NCBI GenBank assembly: GCA_002412715.1
Contig: DHVP01000004.1
Coordinates: 77,006 to 141,005 of the forward strand
Length of the DNA: 64,000 bases
From: Deltaproteobacteria bacterium UBA5205
Lineage (GTDB): Bacteria; Desulfobacterota; Syntrophorhabdia; Syntrophorhabdales; Syntrophorhabdaceae
Direction: 5' to 3'
Below the pieces are notes generated by a model. That model made no database searches, was not told the DNA's origin, and saw nothing but the letters and a program-made list of their open reading frames with translations. The stretch's first letter is position 1; every line of letters starts with the position of its first letter. Shown one piece after another: positions 16,666 to 24,449 of the stretch. Position numbers and translations under genes: made by a program.

Positions 16666-17451
16666 CTATTTCACAGGACTCGTTGTATCGACGAATTTCC
16701 TGATGGCTTCCATGTACTGTCTCAACCCTATGAACATTATGTCATTATGGGTTGCGCCGGGTATCATGAGAAGGTCCTTGTTCGAAGAACCGATGTTCTC
16801 CAAAATGGTTTCAGCTTCGTCGGGTGGTACGAGAGTATCGTACTCGCCGTGAATGATAAGCACAGGGACGGTAATCGCCTTCACCATGTCCAGACATTCC
16901 CTTGTAATGGCATCAAGGTCCATGTCGGGCGTGGCGATGCCGTGGCGGACGATGAGGCTCGAAATGCTCGGAAAGCCGCTTTCAATAATGAGTCCATTGA
17001 TTTGTGATCCCTGTTTGTGGGCGATTTCCAGCGCCGAAACGCTGCCGAGCGACCTGCCCATGATCCACAGGTCGTGTCTCAAGTTTCTTTCTTTCAATGC
17101 CGCCGTGACAGATTCATAGACCTTGTGCGCGTCAACTGACATGTCGGCGACCGTGGGCGTGCCGTTGCTCTTTCCATACCCGCGGTAATCGACGACAACC
17201 AGATTGAGTTTGTATTTGAAGTAAAAAATCGCGATTTCGTCATAGTCACTGACAACTTCACCGTTACCGTGGAAATAGAGAATCCATGGCCAGCCGTCCT
17301 CCTGCTTGTAAAAGCGGCAATGGACGGCCACCGAGTCAGCAACGGGGATGAAATGATCAAAGGCATATTTGGGGCAGGGACCGAATTCGTCCCGGGGATA
17401 GAACACATAGGACAAGACGTCCGGTGTGTCGATTTTGCTGTAATCGGGCAT
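16666..17451 (-). CDS. Alpha/beta hydrolase
   Basis: 261 residues with the alpha/beta-hydrolase core: oxyanion region ILYFHGNGEVVSDYDEIA, DYRGYGKSNG, nucleophile elbow GRSLGS (serine in GxSxGS), acid in IIHGEYDTLVPPDEA and histidine in IPGATHNDIM. No signal peptide, so cytoplasmic. The sequence resembles the BAAT/Bem46-like esterase or peptidase group (HGNGEvvsDYd). Substrate unknown. It is convergent with the 60-residue gene and followed upstream by the LysE-type exporter in the same direction. Confidence 0.88.
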   Translation of the reverse strand: MPDYSKIDTPDVLSYVFYPRDEFGPCPKYAFDHFIPVADSVAVHCRFYKQEDGWPWILYFHGNGEVVSDYDEIAIFYFKYKLNLVVVDYRGYGKSNGTPTVADMSVDAHKVYESVTAALKERNLRHDLWIMGRSLGSVSALEIAHKQGSQINGLIIESGFPSISSLIVRHGIATPDMDLDAITRECLDMVKAITVPVLIIHGEYDTLVPPDEAETILENIGSSNKDLLMIPGATHNDIMFIGLRQYMEAIRKFVDTTSPVK

Positions 17452-17516
17452 GAAGGCACTCCTCTAAAAAAAGATTTTATGAACTTCGATATTCTATCCG
17501 GCCGGAAGGCAAGCTT

Positions 17517-18146
17517 TCAAGGAAATTTGACGATCACCCTTAAGAGAACAAGCCCGTCCCTGATAAGAACAAGCGCGAAAACAAAGAGAAGAAATCCCAG
17601 GATCCGCATGATGTATCGATACGCTTTCCCGGCAAGAACCCGTTTTGTCCTGTCCACGACGATTGTGATGAACACTTTGGTACCAACAAGGGAGAAGAGA
17701 AAGCAAAAAATGAAGGCCGCCGCGGCCGTAAGACTTTCCTGATATGCTTTGATTATCATCGGTGCTCCGACGGTAATCCAGAAGAGATATGGATGCGGGT
17801 TAAGGGCGTTGACCGTGATGCCCTTGCCGAGCGACCGAATCTGTCGGCCGGCTGCGTTCATCTCGGGCGGTGTTGCCCGAAAGGTCTCCCATGCCAGGTA
17901 TATCAGGAACGATCCGCCCGCGATGGAAATCCATCCGAGGACATTATGAACATAGGCAAAGCTCGAGAGGAGAAAGACTGCGATGCAAATGATCGGGATG
18001 TCGGTGATGAGGGGTGCCACGGAGACCTTTATCCCCTCTTTTGCGCCGTGCTTAATCGTCTGGGCGATGATAAGGGTTGACAGAGGTCCCGGGGAAAGGC
18101 CGGAGGACAACCCAAAGACCAATGCGGCGCCTACAAAACCGATCAT
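17517..18146 (-). CDS. LysE-type amino-acid/metabolite exporter
   Basis: 209 residues with six hydrophobic helices. Typical LysE/RhtB features: the start FGLSSGLSPGPLSTLIIAQTIKHGAKEGIKVSVAPLITD (the G-L-S-P-G-P motif), the W-E-T-F segment after helix 3, and NALNPHPYLFWITVGAP. Family members export amino acids or related small molecules. Start ATG 18146 overlaps the stop of the small membrane gene upstream (ATGA), so it is translationally coupled. An N-terminal extension to 18254 in the same frame is not conserved and would overlap that gene. Confidence 0.88.
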   Translation of the reverse strand: MIGFVGAALVFGLSSGLSPGPLSTLIIAQTIKHGAKEGIKVSVAPLITDIPIICIAVFLLSSFAYVHNVLGWISIAGGSFLIYLAWETFRATPPEMNAAGRQIRSLGKGITVNALNPHPYLFWITVGAPMIIKAYQESLTAAAAFIFCFLFSLVGTKVFITIVVDRTKRVLAGKAYRYIMRILGFLLFVFALVLIRDGLVLLRVIVKFP

Positions 18147-18442
18147 GGATGGCCTTGTTCCTGTCCATTCGCCTTTCTCATGCGAACCAGGAGAATAGGG
18201 GCTGCAAAGATAAAGAGCGTAGCGGGATCGATGACGGCCGGGATGAAAACCCATGCTCCAAGCGTATCCTTCGCGAATACGTACGCCATGATGGCGAAGA
18301 CAATGGAAAGAACATGGATGTTCGACCCCTTTCGAACCGTCTCGCCCCTGCGTTTCCTGACCATCCTCACGATGCCGTTAACGATGTTGGTCGTGCAAAT
18401 AAAACAGGAAAGCCCAAAAAAAACAAACCCTACAGTAGACAT
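18143..18442 (-). CDS. Small membrane protein, 99 residues
   Basis: Three hydrophobic stretches (TVGFVFFGLSCFICTTNIV, HVLSIVFAIMAYVFAKD, AWVFIPAVIDPATLFIFAAPI) with short basic loops (RMVRKRRGETVRKG). ATG 18442 has GGGGG nine bases upstream; ATG 18451 is also in frame but too close to it. It overlaps the exporter gene by four bases. Function unknown. A role as a partner of the exporter is inferred from coupling. Confidence 0.7.
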   Translation of the reverse strand: MSTVGFVFFGLSCFICTTNIVNGIVRMVRKRRGETVRKGSNIHVLSIVFAIMAYVFAKDTLGAWVFIPAVIDPATLFIFAAPILLVRMRKANGQEQGHP

Positions 18443-18496
18443 CAGCACCATCCCCCGTCTCAGGTATTTACTGAACGACTGCTAGATTTCTGGTGT

Positions 18497-18596
18497 CGTC
18501 ATCCCGGACTTCCCTCATCCCGGACTTGATCCGGGATCCAGGAGAGTTTTTCTATCCCAACATACTTCCTGGCTTCCGGCCTGCGCCGGAATGACG
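18497..18596. repeat. Dispersed repeat, family 2, copy 1
   Basis: CGTCATCCCGGACTTCC, then CTTGATCCGGGATCCAGG, TCTATCCCAACATACTTCC and TTCCGGCCTGCGCCGGAATG. The inner 'ATCCGGGATCCAGG...TCTATCCCAACAT' block recurs inverted at 22506-22573, and the first half recurs at 28782-28836. Non-coding. Confidence 0.65.
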
Positions 18597-18824
18597 GGGA
18601 AGACTGTGCCGGGTTTCAGGTCGCGATCATTCCGATCCCGAAACACGAAACCGTTTAAATTCTATCGGTATAAGCGATCGATGTCAATCTGTCGGAATTA
18701 CATAAAAAACGATGGCAAAATCCGGATTCCCGAAGGATCCGAAACACTGTTGCCCGGGACACGGAACCCGAAACCGTTTTCTCTGGCATGCCCATCACGG
18801 ATAGTCTACAATGATTCTCTACCC

Positions 18825-19040
18825 ATGGCAGCCCAATACATAGAGATTATTTTCAACGGAATAAAAGAGAAGGTGCCCGCGGGCACAACGATCGCCGAGC
18901 TGATAATCAAGATTGACGAACAGGACAAGCATCTCATTGTCGAGCGCAACAACAGCTTTATTCATCCCCACACCTATCCCGCGACAACCCTCAACGAAGG
19001 CGACAAGATCGAATTCATCAACCCGGACTTTGGAGGGTAG
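18825..19040 (+). CDS. ThiS/MoaD-like sulfur-carrier or ubiquitin-fold protein A
   Basis: 71 residues from ATG 18825 (in-frame upstream sequence is not conserved and lies in the repeat). Beta-grasp pattern: IEIIFNGIKEKVPAGTTIAE, LIVERNNSFI, then NEGDKIEFINPDFGG ending in a free Gly-Gly. In ThiS and MoaD the terminal glycine is adenylated and then thiocarboxylated. There is no thiF, thiG or moeB gene beside it. A paralogue with the same eight-residue tail FINPDFGG lies at 22835. It stands alone upstream of the convergent GntR gene. An AUG-leader shows no strong ribosome site. Confidence 0.8.
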   Translation: MAAQYIEIIFNGIKEKVPAGTTIAELIIKIDEQDKHLIVERNNSFIHPHTYPATTLNEGDKIEFINPDFGG

Positions 19041-19093
19041 ATAAGGCTGTTTCGATACCTAATTTAAGTGTGAAGGCTAACGAAAACGGTCTT

Positions 19094-19816
19094 CTAGCCC
19101 TTCTTCTGATGGTATTCCTCTTCCATCTCCATCAGATTCTTGCCGAAGGCGATGGCGTGTTTTTCCATTTCTTTTGCGGCGGTTTCGGGGTCGCCGGCGA
19201 TGACGGCTTCGACCGCGGCGTCGTGGAGGCCTGCGGGGTGGAGCTTCTGGGTGTCGGGTTTAACGGCTTCGACGACCTGTTTGGTGAGCCTCATGACGCA
19301 GGTGACGAGGGCTTCGAAGAACCGGTTCCCGCACATTTCGGCAAGGATATAGTGGACGGAAGTTTTCCGGTCGACCTCTTCCGAGAGCGTCGGGCCGGGG
19401 ATCTTTTCCGCTTCGATAGCCTCCCTCAGACGCCGGACGTATTCGTCGTTCACCCTCAGTGCTGCAAGGCGGGCCACTTCGGGTTCAATAAGGCGGCGGA
19501 CATGGTAGAGCTCGGGAATGGATAGCTTCTCACAAAGAAAAAGGTCAAGAAAGGAATTGGCAAGCTGCTGGAAGGACAGGTCGGTGACGAAGGCCCCGCC
19601 CATAATGCCCTGGCGGGTGGCAATGAAACCGGCGTTCTCGAGGGCTCTGAGTGCCTCCCTGATGGCCACCCGGCTTACCTGAAAGTCCTCGGCCAGCTCC
19701 CGTTCGGCCGGCAATTTGTCACCGGGCTTGAAATGACCGAGGAGGATGGACTGCTTCAACTGCTCCGTCACCTCGTTGGAAACCCGCAGGGGCCTTATTG
19801 GCGTGAACATAGACAT
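19094..19816 (-). CDS. GntR-family regulator with FCD effector domain
   Basis: 240 residues: an N-terminal winged helix (residues 10-75, VTEQLKQSILLGHFKPGDKLPAERELAEDFQVSRVAIREALRALENAGF, the GntR signature) and an all-helical FCD domain (residues 95-230) with the metal-binding histidines and acidic residues (RRLIEPEVARLAA, H near SVHYILAEM, and HDAAVEAVIAGD). FCD regulators sense carboxylates and repress transport or catabolic genes. It is divergent from the orphan dctP gene at 19983, so it probably controls that gene and the aromatic/Mo cluster downstream. The shared gap holds a good promoter. Confidence 0.93.
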   Translation of the reverse strand: MSMFTPIRPLRVSNEVTEQLKQSILLGHFKPGDKLPAERELAEDFQVSRVAIREALRALENAGFIATRQGIMGGAFVTDLSFQQLANSFLDLFLCEKLSIPELYHVRRLIEPEVARLAALRVNDEYVRRLREAIEAEKIPGPTLSEEVDRKTSVHYILAEMCGNRFFEALVTCVMRLTKQVVEAVKPDTQKLHPAGLHDAAVEAVIAGDPETAAKEMEKHAIAFGKNLMEMEEEYHQKKG

Positions 19817-19869
19817 AGTGATGCACGTATCATATACCAGGTCCGGGAGGATTGCAATAAAAATTTAGC

Positions 19870-19897
19870 TTGACAAAAAGATTTGCACTAGTAAAAT
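19870..19897 (+). promoter_or_regulatory. Sigma-70 promoter upstream of orphan dctP
   Basis: TTGACA (19870-19875), 16 bases, TAAAAT (19892-19897). The downstream ATTAGACCAATAGACAAACGG may include the operator for the divergent FCD-GntR regulator. The distance to the ATG at 19983 is about 85 bp. Confidence 0.7.
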
Positions 19898-19982
19898 ATT
19901 AGACCAATAGACAAACGGACTAAAGCCCGTGTTTCGGCACCACGTATCCGTTCCGGATACATAAAATAACAGGGGGTTCGTT

Positions 19983-21014
19983 ATGAACAGGAGGAGTAGC
20001 CTTGGTTTAATGGTCGCAGTCAGTTTTTTCTTGATTGTATTTCTCGCAGGTTCCATTCCAGCATACGCTCAGGAAAAGGTGATCACCCTTAATTTCTCTA
20101 ATTTCTTCCCCGCATCCCACAAGAACAGTCTCATCATGGTCGATTGGTGCAAGGAGGTGGAGAAGAGAACAAAAGGCAGGGTGAAGCTCACTTACTATCC
20201 CGGCGCTGTTCTCACCCCGGCCGGCCAGACATACGACAGTGTCGTGAAGGGCATTGCTGACGTGGGCGAGAGCGTTCTCGGTTACACGAAAGGCAGGTTT
20301 CCTCTGACGGAGGTCATCGATCTGCCTCTGGGTTACAAGAACGCATATGACGCGACGAAGATGATCAACGCCTACTACAAGAAATTCCAGCCGAAGGAGT
20401 TCGATCAGGTGAAGGTCATGTACCTTCACGCCCACGGACCGGGCATACTTTTCACGAAGAGACCTGTCAACAACCTGGAAGAACTTAAGGGGATGAAAGT
20501 TCGCTCCACGGGATTCAGCGCCAAGGTTGCCGCCGCCCTGGGAGCGTCTCCCGTTGCGATGCCCCAGACGGAGTCCTATGAGGCCCTCCGCACCGGGATC
20601 GTCGATGGCATCCTGAACCCCATTGAGGCAATGAAGGGTTGGAAGATCGGCGAGGTGGTAAAGTACACCATCGAAAACTACGGTTCCGCGTATAGCACGT
20701 CCTTCTTCGTCGTTATGAACAAGTCCAGGTGGGAGGCTCTCCCGCCTGATATCCAGAAAATCATAGAAGGTATAAACGAAGAGTGGATTGAAAAACAAGG
20801 CAAACTATGGGACACGATAGACAAGGAAGGCAGGGAATTCATGGTTCAGCGTGGCAATAAGTTCATCACCCTGTCGAAGGCGGAAGACGCCAGGTGGGCG
20901 GAGAAGGTGCGCCCGGTTATCGACGAATACGTGAAGGAACTCAAGGCAAAGGGCCTCCCCGGCGAAGAGGCTGCGAAGTTCTGCCTTGACTATCTCAAGA
21001 CGCATCAGAAATAA
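19983..21014 (+). CDS. Orphan TRAP-type substrate-binding protein
   Basis: 343 residues, with a signal peptide (NRRSSLGLMVAVSFFLIVFLAG, cleaved near AYA-QEK). DctP-family motifs: FSNFFPASHKNSLIMVDW, LTYYPGAVLTP, LKGMKVRSTGFSAKVAA (the arginine region), ESYEALRTGIVDGILNPIEA and WEALPPDIQKIIEG. Unlike the first dctP in this window, no dctQ or dctM follows: the next gene is a CoA ligase. It may supply substrate to another transporter or act as a solute sensor. GGGGG lies eight bases before the ATG. Divergent from the GntR regulator. Confidence 0.92.
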   Translation: MNRRSSLGLMVAVSFFLIVFLAGSIPAYAQEKVITLNFSNFFPASHKNSLIMVDWCKEVEKRTKGRVKLTYYPGAVLTPAGQTYDSVVKGIADVGESVLGYTKGRFPLTEVIDLPLGYKNAYDATKMINAYYKKFQPKEFDQVKVMYLHAHGPGILFTKRPVNNLEELKGMKVRSTGFSAKVAAALGASPVAMPQTESYEALRTGIVDGILNPIEAMKGWKIGEVVKYTIENYGSAYSTSFFVVMNKSRWEALPPDIQKIIEGINEEWIEKQGKLWDTIDKEGREFMVQRGNKFITLSKAEDARWAEKVRPVIDEYVKELKAKGLPGEEAAKFCLDYLKTHQK

Positions 21015-21131
21015 GAAGCCCCACGGCATTGCGGGTCGGGATCTACCCCCTCCTGAAAAGGCCACGGCAACCGGCTCGCAGTGCTCTTATTGTGATCCGA
21101 ATCAGAATAGACTCAGGGAGGTTGCGGCAAT

Positions 21132-22466
21132 ATGGCTCATCAGATGAACACATACTGGAATCCGATTCTCGAGACGATGCCGAGGGAAAAGCTGCGTGAG
21201 CTCCAGCTCAGGAAGTTTAAGAGGATAGTGGAGTACGCATACGAGCACTCGCCTTTCTATCGGAGGCTTTACAGCGCCGCCGGCATGGAGCCCGGCGACA
21301 TCAGGACTCTTGAGGACATCGCGAAGGTCCCGAAAACGGATAAGGGAATGCTCAGACAGGTACAGGAGAATCCGCCCTTTCCCTACGGGGACATACTCAG
21401 TGTTCCCCTGGACGAGGTAACCGAGTTCAGGCAGACGAGCGGGACGACAGGCGTTCCCGTCTATCAGGCCGACACGTGGCAGGATTGGGAGTGGTGGTCC
21501 GAATGCTGGTCCTATATCCTTTATGCCCAGGGATACAGGCCATCGGACAGGGTCTTTCTGCCCTTCGGGTACAATATATTTGTCGCCTTCTGGGCGGGGC
21601 ATTACGCGGTGGAGAAGATCGGCTGCGAGATCGTACCTGGCGGCGTCCTTGACACCGAGGCACGCATCCTCAAGATGCAGGAACTGAAGTGTACGGCGTT
21701 CATGGCAACGCCGACGTACGTCCTGGGGATGGCGGACACCGCACGGAAGATGGGAATCGATCCCGCGCGGGACCTGAATATACAACGGATAACCTGCGCC
21801 GGTGAGCCCGGCGCCAGTATTCCCGCCACCAAGAAGCGTATCGAGGAAGCCTGGAACGCAAAGGTATACGACCACGTTGGAGCCACAGAGATCGGGGCAT
21901 GGAGCTATGAATGTCTCGCGCAGTCGGGGGGGCTTCACGTTAACGACGCCTTCTTTCTGGTAGAGATAGAGGACGTTGAGACCGGTGAGATCATAGACGC
22001 CCCGGGGAAGAACGGCAAGATGGTCGTCACGGCCTTTGACAGGCTCGCGAAGCCCTGCATACGCTTCGATTCCAAGGATGTCATCCGCTGGTCCGACCGC
22101 GCCTGCGAGTGCGGCAGGACCTTCAGGATGATCGACGGGGGGGTGGTCGGTAGGGTCGACGACATCACGAAGGTGAAGGGCGTGCTCCTCGCTCCGACGG
22201 CCATCGAGGAAGTAGTAAGGAGTATCCCCGAGATAGGCAACGACTACCAGGTGACGGTGACCAAGAAGGGCGATATCGATGTGATCCTCCTCGAGATAGA
22301 GATGATGCCGGGTATGGAGACGAAACAGGAGGAGGTCCTCGGCCGCCTGAAGGACCAGTTGCGCGTTCGCGTCAACCTGGGCTTCAAGATCACCGTCCAC
22401 CCCTTCGGCGTCGTGCCGAGATACGAGGTGAAGGCGAAGAGGTTCAAGGACCTGAGGAAACACTAG
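21132..22466 (+). CDS. Phenylacetate-CoA ligase-like adenylate-forming enzyme
   Basis: 444 residues, the size of PaaK rather than of the longer acyl-CoA synthetases. Motifs: TSGTTGVPVYQADT (the P-loop of this family), YDHVGATEIG, RFDSKDVIRW and the C-terminal lysine region RYEVKAKRF. Activates a carboxylate through an acyl-AMP before transfer to CoA. The lack of a leading paa operon and the neighbouring Mo hydroxylase suggest an aromatic or cyclic acid substrate. GGGAGGTT ribosome site fifteen bases upstream of ATG. About 120 bases after the orphan dctP. Confidence 0.9.
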   Translation: MAHQMNTYWNPILETMPREKLRELQLRKFKRIVEYAYEHSPFYRRLYSAAGMEPGDIRTLEDIAKVPKTDKGMLRQVQENPPFPYGDILSVPLDEVTEFRQTSGTTGVPVYQADTWQDWEWWSECWSYILYAQGYRPSDRVFLPFGYNIFVAFWAGHYAVEKIGCEIVPGGVLDTEARILKMQELKCTAFMATPTYVLGMADTARKMGIDPARDLNIQRITCAGEPGASIPATKKRIEEAWNAKVYDHVGATEIGAWSYECLAQSGGLHVNDAFFLVEIEDVETGEIIDAPGKNGKMVVTAFDRLAKPCIRFDSKDVIRWSDRACECGRTFRMIDGGVVGRVDDITKVKGVLLAPTAIEEVVRSIPEIGNDYQVTVTKKGDIDVILLEIEMMPGMETKQEEVLGRLKDQLRVRVNLGFKITVHPFGVVPRYEVKAKRFKDLRKH

Positions 22467-22505
22467 AGGAAAGGAGCACGGGGTCAGGGCAGAGGCAGTC
22501 TTCTC

Positions 22506-22573
22506 CGTCATTCCGGCGGAAGAATGTTGGGATAGAGAAACCCCCTGGGTCCCGGATCAGCTCCGGTATGACG
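22506..22573. repeat. Dispersed repeat, family 2, copy 2 (inverted)
   Basis: Reads CGTCATTCCGGCGGAAGAATG then GGGATAGAGAAACCCCC and ends GGTATGACG. Its reverse complement matches the core of 18497-18596 (TCTATCCCAACAT, ATCCGGGA). It lies between the CoA ligase and the small gene at 22647. Confidence 0.6.
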
Positions 22574-22646
22574 GAAAGGCAAAGAAGTGCGGACCATTGA
22601 TCGGGTCCGGGACGATGATAACGACAACGTACGGGAGATAATTGTG

Positions 22647-22823
22647 ATGGATGACGCGAAGATAGCTGAGATGGACAGGAAGATCGAGGCTCTCCGGGAG
22701 ATGGTGCAGGAGATTATCGATTCCGCGGGAGACATAGAGGCTGTGAGGAGAAACGCGAAGCGCATTCTGGCGAGCGTAAAGATGCTCGAGCTCAACATCT
22801 GTGATATCGCCCCCAGGACCTGA
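22647..22823 (+). CDS. Small helical protein, 58 residues
   Basis: ATG 22647 has GGGAG about ten bases upstream. The product is helical and charged: KIAEMDRKIEALREMVQEII, then IEAVRRNAKRILASVKMLEL, with heptad spacing that fits a short coiled coil. Its stop is eleven bases before the ThiS-like protein start, so they share a transcript. Unknown function. I would expect it to be conserved with the ThiS-like gene if real. Confidence 0.6.
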   Translation: MDDAKIAEMDRKIEALREMVQEIIDSAGDIEAVRRNAKRILASVKMLELNICDIAPRT

Positions 22824-22834
22824 CCGAGGAGCAC

Positions 22835-23035
22835 ATGGAGATCGTTTATAACGGTGTGCGCGAAAACGTCCCCGATACCACCGCCGTATCGGACCTCCTC
22901 GACAAGGCAAACGAGAAGGACACGGGACTAATCGTCGAAGTGAACAACAGGTTTATCTTCCCCGGTGATTACGGAAAAACTTTTTTGTCGGAAGGCGATA
23001 AGGTAGAATTCATCAATCCCGATTTTGGAGGATAG
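22835..23035 (+). CDS. ThiS/MoaD-like sulfur-carrier or ubiquitin-fold protein B
   Basis: 66 residues, ATG 22835 with CGAGGAG upstream. MEIVYNGVRENVPDTTAVSD, LIVEVNNRFI, then SEGDKVEFINPDFGG. The sequence is clearly related to protein A at 18825 (same fold pattern and an identical last eight residues, FINPDFGG). The Gly-Gly end is the requirement for activation by a ThiF/MoeB-like E1. None is seen here. It is immediately followed by the three Mo-hydroxylase genes, so it could supply sulfur for molybdenum-cofactor sulfuration or molybdopterin (inference). Confidence 0.8.
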   Translation: MEIVYNGVRENVPDTTAVSDLLDKANEKDTGLIVEVNNRFIFPGDYGKTFLSEGDKVEFINPDFGG

Positions 23036-23064
23036 GAGAAGGATCGACGTTAAAGGAGGTTTCA

Positions 23065-23961
23065 ATGTTATTGCTGCCTAAGTTTGACTATGAAGAGCCG
23101 AAAAGCATGCGGGAAGCCCTGGCAACGCTTTCGGAACTGAAGGGAAACGCGAAGGTGATTGCCGGGGGGACGGACCTTCTCGTGAATATGAAGAAAGGAA
23201 CGGTCAAGCCGACGCGCCTTGTGAGTCTGAAGAAGATCGGTGGGCTTCGGGATATAGCCCGCGAAGATGCCGGCCTTTCCATCGGCTCCCACGTGACGAT
23301 ATCGGAGATTGCCGACTCTGCCCTGGTGGGGTCCCTCTTTCCCGTGCTCGCACGGTCCGCCTCCTGTCTGGGCTCGCCGCTCATCAGGAACCGTGCCACC
23401 ATCGGGGGAAATATCGTGACCGCCCGGCCGGCGGCGGATCTGCCGCCGGCCTTGATGGTCCTCGGGGCCGAGGTGCAGCTCAAGGGGAAGGGGAAGGGCA
23501 GAACGGTGTCCCTCGACAGTTTCTTCACGGGACCGGGAAGTTCGGTGATGAAGGCCGGTGAGGTGTTGACAAGGATCACCGTTCCTCCGGTACCGTCATT
23601 CACAGGTGGTGACTACATCAAGCTCGGCCACAGGGCCGCTCTTGAGATCGCCATCGTCGCGGTAGCATCGAGACTGACCCTTGACGGGCCGGATGGGGTG
23701 ATTGTCGATGCGCGTATTGTCCTGAGCTCTGTGGCCCCCACTGCCGTGCACGCCCTGTCGGCGGAAAAGGCCCTCACAGGCCAACGCCCATCGGAGGAGC
23801 TTTTTGCCAGGGCGGCATCCATCGCGGCCACCGAGTGTTCACCCATCACCGACCTGCGGGGCGGCGCCGACTACCGTTGTGACATGGTGGGCATCCTTAC
23901 GAAGAGGACGCTCCTGAAGGCTTTCCATGATGCCTCGGGGATGAAGGAAGGAGGTGCGTGA
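23065..23961 (+). CDS. Molybdenum hydroxylase FAD-binding subunit (CoxM type)
   Basis: 298 residues. FAD-binding signature VIAGGTDLLVNMK at residues 31-43, and IRNRATIGGNIVTARPAADLPPALM (NRATIGGN is the conserved FAD loop). CoxM/CutM-type C-terminal domain present (VLSSVAPTA and CDMVGILTKRTLLKAF). It lacks the extra segment with four cysteines that carries an additional [4Fe-4S] cluster in 4-hydroxybenzoyl-CoA reductase: only three scattered Cys are seen. So it is a generic xanthine-dehydrogenase-family FAD subunit. ATG preceded by TAAAGGAGG. Its stop overlaps the next gene start (ATGA). Confidence 0.93.
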   Translation: MLLLPKFDYEEPKSMREALATLSELKGNAKVIAGGTDLLVNMKKGTVKPTRLVSLKKIGGLRDIAREDAGLSIGSHVTISEIADSALVGSLFPVLARSASCLGSPLIRNRATIGGNIVTARPAADLPPALMVLGAEVQLKGKGKGRTVSLDSFFTGPGSSVMKAGEVLTRITVPPVPSFTGGDYIKLGHRAALEIAIVAVASRLTLDGPDGVIVDARIVLSSVAPTAVHALSAEKALTGQRPSEELFARAASIAATECSPITDLRGGADYRCDMVGILTKRTLLKAFHDASGMKEGGA

Positions 23962-24431
23962 TGAAGAAGGTGATAACTCTTACAGTGAATGACAGGGCAT
24001 ACGAGGTGGCCGTTGCTCCCAACAGGACCCTGACTCAATTGCTGCGCGACGATCTTAATCTCCTGGGGACGAAAGAGGGGTGCGGCGTCGGCGACTGCGG
24101 TGCATGCACCGTGATAATGGACGGTAATCCGGTGAATTCCTGCCTCGTTCTGGCCGTTCAGGCGGACGGTTCCGACATAACGACGATAGAAGGGGTGGCC
24201 ACGAGCGACGGTCTTCACCCGGTCCAGCAGACATTCGTGGAAATGGGCGCCATCCAGTGCGGTTTCTGTACCCCCGGGATGGTCCTTTCTGCCACGAGCC
24301 TTCTCGAGAAGAATCCCCATCCGACGGAGCACGAGGTGAGAGGGGCCCTTTCGGGGAACCTCTGCCGGTGCACGGGATACCAGAAGATCGTAGAGGCCGT
24401 GCAGGAAGCTTCCAGAAGAATGAAGAAATGA
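23958..24431 (+). CDS. Molybdenum hydroxylase 2Fe-2S subunit (CoxS type)
   Basis: 157 residues with two [2Fe-2S] sites: a plant-type site CGVGDCGACTVIMDG-NPVNSC and the unique helical site CGFCTPGM then LCRCTGYQKI. This is the normal order for CoxS/XdhC-like subunits. It passes electrons from molybdenum to FAD. The final lysine-rich EASRRMKK tail is unremarkable. It overlaps the FAD subunit gene by four bases, with nineteen bases to the Mo subunit gene. Confidence 0.96.
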   Translation: MMKKVITLTVNDRAYEVAVAPNRTLTQLLRDDLNLLGTKEGCGVGDCGACTVIMDGNPVNSCLVLAVQADGSDITTIEGVATSDGLHPVQQTFVEMGAIQCGFCTPGMVLSATSLLEKNPHPTEHEVRGALSGNLCRCTGYQKIVEAVQEASRRMKK

Positions 24432-24449
24432 CGAGGAGGAGGCAGGATC

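Noticed and set aside
21102..22511. Long minus-strand frame (469 codons) opposite the PaaK-like gene
   Set aside because: Shadow of a GC-rich coding strand; the plus-strand protein has the TSGTTG motif and the antisense product has none.
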